Shown in pieces: positions 26,180 through 29,129 of a stretch of DNA of 29,129 bases; position 1 is the stretch's first letter; the number at the start of each line of letters is the position of its first letter. This DNA is from Sphingomonadaceae bacterium (GTDB lineage Bacteria; Pseudomonadota; Alphaproteobacteria; Sphingomonadales; Sphingomonadaceae). Under the pieces are notes generated by a model. The model saw nothing but the letters and a program-made list of their open reading frames with translations. It made no database searches and had not been told where the DNA came from. The DNA is taken from positions 1 through 29,129 of the forward strand of contig RFSU01000004.1 in assembly GCA_009923795.1 (NCBI GenBank), read 5' to 3'. A program made the translations under genes and the position numbers.

Positions 26180-27459
26180 CCGTCGCTGACGCGCTCAACA
26201 TCTGCGCCGACGGCTGCGAATTTCTCTTCAAGCCGCTCATAGCCGCGATCCAGATGATAGACGCGGGCGACCTGCGTTTCACCTTCGGCGACCAGCCCTG
26301 CGATGATCAGGCTCATGGAGGCGCGCAGATCCGTTGCCATAACGGGGGCACCGACCAACCGCTGAACACCACGGACAACCGCTGTCCGGCCCTTCACCTG
26401 AATATCGGCGCCCATGCGGGCCAGTTCGGGCACATGCATATAGCGATTTTCAAAAATGGTTTCGGTCAGCACACTGGCCCCATTGGCTCGCAGCAACATC
26501 GCCATAAACTGGGCCTGCATATCGGTTGCAAAGCCCGGGAAGGGCGCGGTTGAAAGTGTTAAGGGATTGAGCTTCCCATCCGACGCGACAGTGATGCCAC
26601 CCTGGCGCTCAGTGACTTCAACGCCCGCTTCGCGCAGCGCAGCAAGGGTTGCGTGCATATCATCAGCGCAAGCACCATCCAGATCCACTTTGCCACCGGC
26701 CAAGCCAACGGCGCAGGCATAGCTGCCCGCTTCAATGCGATCGGGCATCACTGCATAGGTTGCCCCGTGCAGACGCTCCACGCCCTCGACCACCAGCTTT
26801 TCAGTGCCTATGCCCTCAATATGCGCGCCCATGGCGACGAGCAAACGGCATAGATCGACAATTTCTGGCTCGCGCGCTGCATTTTCGAGAATGCATGTGC
26901 CCTTGGCACGGACAGCGGCCATCAGCGCATTTTCCGTCGCGCCAACAGAGACAACCGGAAACACAATCGTGCCGCCGGGAAGCCGACCGTTTTTGGCGCG
27001 CGCGGTCACATATCCTGCCGTTGTTTCAATCTCGGCCCCAAAGGCTTCGAGTGCCTTTAAGTGCAGATCAATCGGGCGATTGCCAATGGCACAGCCGCCG
27101 GGAAGCGAGACTGTCGCTTCCCCTGCCCGTGCGAGCAATGGCCCCAACACAAGGATAGAGGCCCGCATTTTGCGGACAATATCATAAGGCGCCATGGTCG
27201 CGGTGACTTTGCCGGCCCGCAAGGTCATGACACGGCCAAAATCCTCAGGCCGCGCGCCTTCGATCATCGTTGAACAGCCAAGCTGGTTGAGCAAATGGCC
27301 AAAGCTGTCGACATCGGCCAAGCGCGGCAAATTGCGCAGGGTCAGCGGCTCATCAGTCAGCAGCGCGCACGGCAGCAAAGTCAGCGCGGAGTTCTTCGCG
27401 CCTGAGATGGGAATGCGACCATTGAGGCGGTTACCGCCGCGGATAAGAATTCTGTCCAT
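26176..27459 (-). CDS. murA: UDP-N-acetylglucosamine 1-carboxyvinyltransferase
   Basis: Cytoplasmic enzyme that transfers enolpyruvate from phosphoenolpyruvate to UDP-GlcNAc, the first committed step of peptidoglycan synthesis. The 427 residues start at MDRILIRGGN (ATG at 27459); the open frame continues to 27558, but that part overlaps the GNAT gene. SGAKNSAL (19-26) and the active-site loop PGGCAIGNRP (120-129) are present. The loop carries Cys123, the residue that fosfomycin alkylates, so sensitivity is expected at the target level. It lies 46 bases downstream of the GNAT gene on the same strand and is likely read with it. It is convergent with DUF445 with overlapping stop codons. Confidence 0.97.
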   Translation of the reverse strand: MDRILIRGGNRLNGRIPISGAKNSALTLLPCALLTDEPLTLRNLPRLADVDSFGHLLNQLGCSTMIEGARPEDFGRVMTLRAGKVTATMAPYDIVRKMRASILVLGPLLARAGEATVSLPGGCAIGNRPIDLHLKALEAFGAEIETTAGYVTARAKNGRLPGGTIVFPVVSVGATENALMAAVRAKGTCILENAAREPEIVDLCRLLVAMGAHIEGIGTEKLVVEGVERLHGATYAVMPDRIEAGSYACAVGLAGGKVDLDGACADDMHATLAALREAGVEVTERQGGITVASDGKLNPLTLSTAPFPGFATDMQAQFMAMLLRANGASVLTETIFENRYMHVPELARMGADIQVKGRTAVVRGVQRLVGAPVMATDLRASMSLIIAGLVAEGETQVARVYHLDRGYERLEEKFAAVGADVERVSDG

Positions 27460-27505
27460 GTTCAGGCTTCTAACGTCCGCCCGGCCAAGGGCAAGCCCAA
27501 GCCAA

Positions 27506-28039
27506 CTATGCCGCGCCGGGCGCGGGCCGACGATAGACATGAACCGGGCCGAGCGCACCGTCGCTCATGGTAAATCGTGTAAAGCCAAGCTTGGATGCAA
27601 CACGATCCGACGCGACATTCGCGGGATCGATAATGCATCGAATCTCTGACGCGATTTGCCCATCTGCCCAATTGAGGATGGCCGCCATGGCCTCTGTCGC
27701 AAGGCCCCGCCCCCAAGCCGCCGGGACGAAAGCCCAGCCCGCTTCCGGAAAACCTTCCAACGCATCAATGCCACGTTCAAAGCAGGCAAGGCCGCCATTG
27801 CCAAGAAACGCCCCCGTCTCGCGATCCAGAAAGGCCCAATAGCCATAGCCGAAGAGCGGCCACAGCCCGATAGCTTGGGTGAATTTAGTCCAGCTTTCCG
27901 GGCGGGTGCGGGGTTTCCCGCCAATGAAGGTTGTAAGCTCTGGGTCTGCCCAAGCATCTGCATAGGCTTCCCAATGCGCCAATGTGAGCGCGGTGATCGT
28001 AAGACGCGCGGTCTGAAGGGTCGGGGCGATATTGGTCAC
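27506..28039 (-). CDS. GNAT family acetyltransferase (RimJ/RimL-like)
   Basis: A 177-residue N-acetyltransferase of the GNAT_3 type. It begins LQTARLTITALTLAHWEAY, the usual N-terminal pattern of RimJ/RimL-like enzymes, and carries the acetyl-CoA loop region WGRGLATEAMAAIL (about 109-122) and the terminal NVASDRVASKLGFTR (about 138-152). The start is GTG at 28039, with GGG just upstream. Substrate unknown; ribosomal proteins, antibiotics or small amines are all possible. A perfect 16-bp palindrome lies 20 bases upstream of the start. Confidence 0.87.
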   Translation of the reverse strand: MTNIAPTLQTARLTITALTLAHWEAYADAWADPELTTFIGGKPRTRPESWTKFTQAIGLWPLFGYGYWAFLDRETGAFLGNGGLACFERGIDALEGFPEAGWAFVPAAWGRGLATEAMAAILNWADGQIASEIRCIIDPANVASDRVASKLGFTRFTMSDGALGPVHVYRRPAPGAA

Positions 28040-28058
28040 ATCCCGACCCTAACCCCTT

Positions 28059-28074
28059 TTTGCACGCGTGCAAA
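28059..28074. promoter_or_regulatory. Perfect 16-bp palindrome TTTGCACGCGTGCAAA, operator candidate
   Basis: Fully self-complementary and located in the 44-base gap between the PF10118 hydrolase stop and the GTG of the GNAT gene. Size and symmetry suit a dimeric TetR-type regulator, and a truncated regulator gene of that type starts 0.9 kb away at 28996. There is no T-tract, so terminator function is unlikely. Confidence 0.5.
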
Positions 28075-28083
28075 TTCAGACGT

Positions 28084-28947
28084 TTAAGCGGCAACCGGGG
28101 TGCGCAGCCGGGCATCTTCATATTGGCTATCGACCAAGGCAATCAGATTGCGGTCGTCATGGTTCCAAGGGTGAAATCCGCGCAGGAAAAATGCCGCCCA
28201 AGGCTTCAGCAAACGGCGCATCGGGCCGGGATTGCCCAGCATATACCAAAGAATGCGGGCCTTTGCCTTCCATCCCGTAATCCCATCTTGGGCGAGAAGT
28301 TCGAGCATCCCATCAAAACGATTCGACCAAAAATTCTTGGTGACGAGCAGCATCATGATGCTCTTGACCTTCCACCGCTTGAAACGCGTCCAATCGCGGG
28401 TGGCGTGCAGCCAGGTGTCATAGGCAACACCCTTATGCTCAATTTCTTCAATCGCGTGCCATTTCCACAGGTTGGCCTGCTCTTGATCCGCGCCCTTAAA
28501 GGTCGTCGCATCATTCAAAAACTGCGCCGCAAGGATCGCTGTATAATGTTCCAACGCCATGGTGACGCACAAATTGAGGATCTGCGGGCGGCCCTTTGTC
28601 AGTTCCAGCGAGTCGGTCACTTTTTGCTCAAGATGGCGAATATCATAGCCAGCCTCCGCAATGCGCTTGTTGAAAGAGACATGCTCACGCGAGTGAATGA
28701 CTTCCTGAACAACAAAAGCCTTGATCTCCCGCTCCAGCTTTTCCGGCGCGCCCTCGCGAAAGGCCTTGACGCTTTCGATGAAAAACGCCTCTCCTTTAGG
28801 AAAGGTGATGGAGAGGGCATTGTAAAAAGCCGTTGCAATCGGGTCGCCACCCATCCACCAACGGGCCTGAGGCGCGTTGCGGCCAAAGCGCCGGTCACGC
28901 GGCGTAATGGTCAGATCAAGGGGCGTCTTCAAGGTGGCGGCGGACAT
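28084..28947 (-). CDS. PF10118 metal-dependent hydrolase (ferritin-like fold)
   Basis: A 287-residue protein, starting at the ATG at 28947 with TGGAGA eight bases upstream. Family members are predicted metal-dependent hydrolases. The candidate metal ligands are spread over helices as in diiron proteins: QEVIHSREH (Glu82, His85, Glu88, His89), ALEHY (Glu133, His134) and WHAIEEIEHKGVAYD (His164, Glu167/168, His171). No signal peptide is seen. Large aromatic-rich helices toward the C-terminus (MMLLVTKNFWSNRF) suggest membrane contact. It is divergent from the TetR-type gene, a common arrangement for a regulator and its target. The reaction is unknown. Confidence 0.88.
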   Translation of the reverse strand: MSAATLKTPLDLTITPRDRRFGRNAPQARWWMGGDPIATAFYNALSITFPKGEAFFIESVKAFREGAPEKLEREIKAFVVQEVIHSREHVSFNKRIAEAGYDIRHLEQKVTDSLELTKGRPQILNLCVTMALEHYTAILAAQFLNDATTFKGADQEQANLWKWHAIEEIEHKGVAYDTWLHATRDWTRFKRWKVKSIMMLLVTKNFWSNRFDGMLELLAQDGITGWKAKARILWYMLGNPGPMRRLLKPWAAFFLRGFHPWNHDDRNLIALVDSQYEDARLRTPVAA

Positions 28948-28961
28948 ACGCGAATCTCCAG

Positions 28962-28975
28962 TTTGCCGCTGCAAA
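28962..28975. promoter_or_regulatory. Inverted repeat TTTGC-4-GCAAA in the hydrolase/TetR divergent gap
   Basis: Five-base arms around CGCT, in the 48-base gap between the two divergent starts. The arms equal the outer arms of the 16-bp palindrome at 28059-28074, with a centre two bases shorter. It is a candidate site for the adjacent TetR-type regulator. Confidence 0.4.
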
Positions 28976-28995
28976 TTTAAGGATTACTAACAAAG

Positions 28996-29129
28996 ATGTC
29001 AATAGAACGCCGTCGCCTCTCCCCTGAAGAAAGCCGCGCAAGCGCGCTAGAGGCTGCCAGCGCGATTTTGATCGAAGCCGGGCCGCAGGCCGTGACCCTA
29101 AAGGCTGTTGCGGCACGCATGGGCCGCAC
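28996..29129 (+). CDS. TetR family transcriptional regulator, N-terminal fragment
   Basis: An open frame from the ATG at 28996 to the right edge, 44 codons, cut by the window. The sequence RRRLSPEESRASALEAASAI followed by LIEAGPQAVTLKAVAARMG is the usual start of a TetR DNA-binding domain (helix 1, then T-lKAVAarMG of the HTH). AAGGA lies about 12 bases upstream. Ligand and targets are not visible; the divergent PF10118 gene is the likeliest target. Confidence 0.8.
   Translation, partial: MSIERRRLSPEESRASALEAASAILIEAGPQAVTLKAVAARMGR

Noticed and set aside
28060..28980. 306-codon plus-strand frame opposite the PF10118 gene
   Set aside because: Antisense shadow; the minus-strand frame has all metal-ligand motifs.
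1..29129. tRNA, rRNA, CRISPR array, insertion sequence, integrase or attachment site
   Set aside because: None seen: no cloverleaf-like segment, no regularly spaced repeats, and no transposase or integrase frame in the window.

Overview
The window looks like chromosomal DNA from an alphaproteobacterium, most likely a member of the Sphingomonadales. The reasons are the protein sequences themselves: a SciP/DUF1153 regulator, a sphingomonad-style TonB-dependent receptor, and the local forms of PdxH, MurA, DUF445 and ClpB. Coding DNA is dense and GC-rich. I see no rRNA, tRNA, CRISPR array, insertion sequence or prophage.

Layout. Positions 1-5247 hold three exported hydrolases: an M16 zinc peptidase cut by the left edge, a penicillin/acyl-homoserine-lactone acylase-type Ntn hydrolase, and a divergent M28 aminopeptidase. 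The chaperone clpB follows (5326-7899). Positions 7928-15355 form the accessory-looking part: a TPR protein with a C-terminal 2OG-Fe(II) oxygenase domain, a small exported two-cysteine protein, a TPR protein with an aspartyl/asparaginyl beta-hydroxylase domain, a divergent sulfotransferase-like protein, and a large TonB-dependent receptor. Positions 15778-18903 are housekeeping: pdxH, an HSL-type esterase, mnmA and a sciP-like regulator. Positions 18969-20298 hold two small membrane proteins and a SIMPL-domain protein. Positions 20532-24888 encode an RND adaptor and permease, followed by a DUF445 membrane protein. The right end carries murA, a GNAT acetyltransferase, a PF10118 metal-dependent hydrolase and the start of a divergent TetR-type regulator.

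How the genes fit together. The least understood unit is the receptor plus two TPR oxygenases plus sulfotransferase-like block. The AspH-type protein keeps the His/His/Arg active-site spacing of the human enzyme, so it is probably catalytically competent. I infer a receptor-linked uptake or peptide/protein modification function; no substrate is visible. Several palindromes sit in promoter-like gaps: upstream of clpB, of the receptor, between mnmA and sciP, and around the TetR-linked genes. They are the main regulatory observations. All functional calls rest on recognising family motifs by eye; no database search was run.
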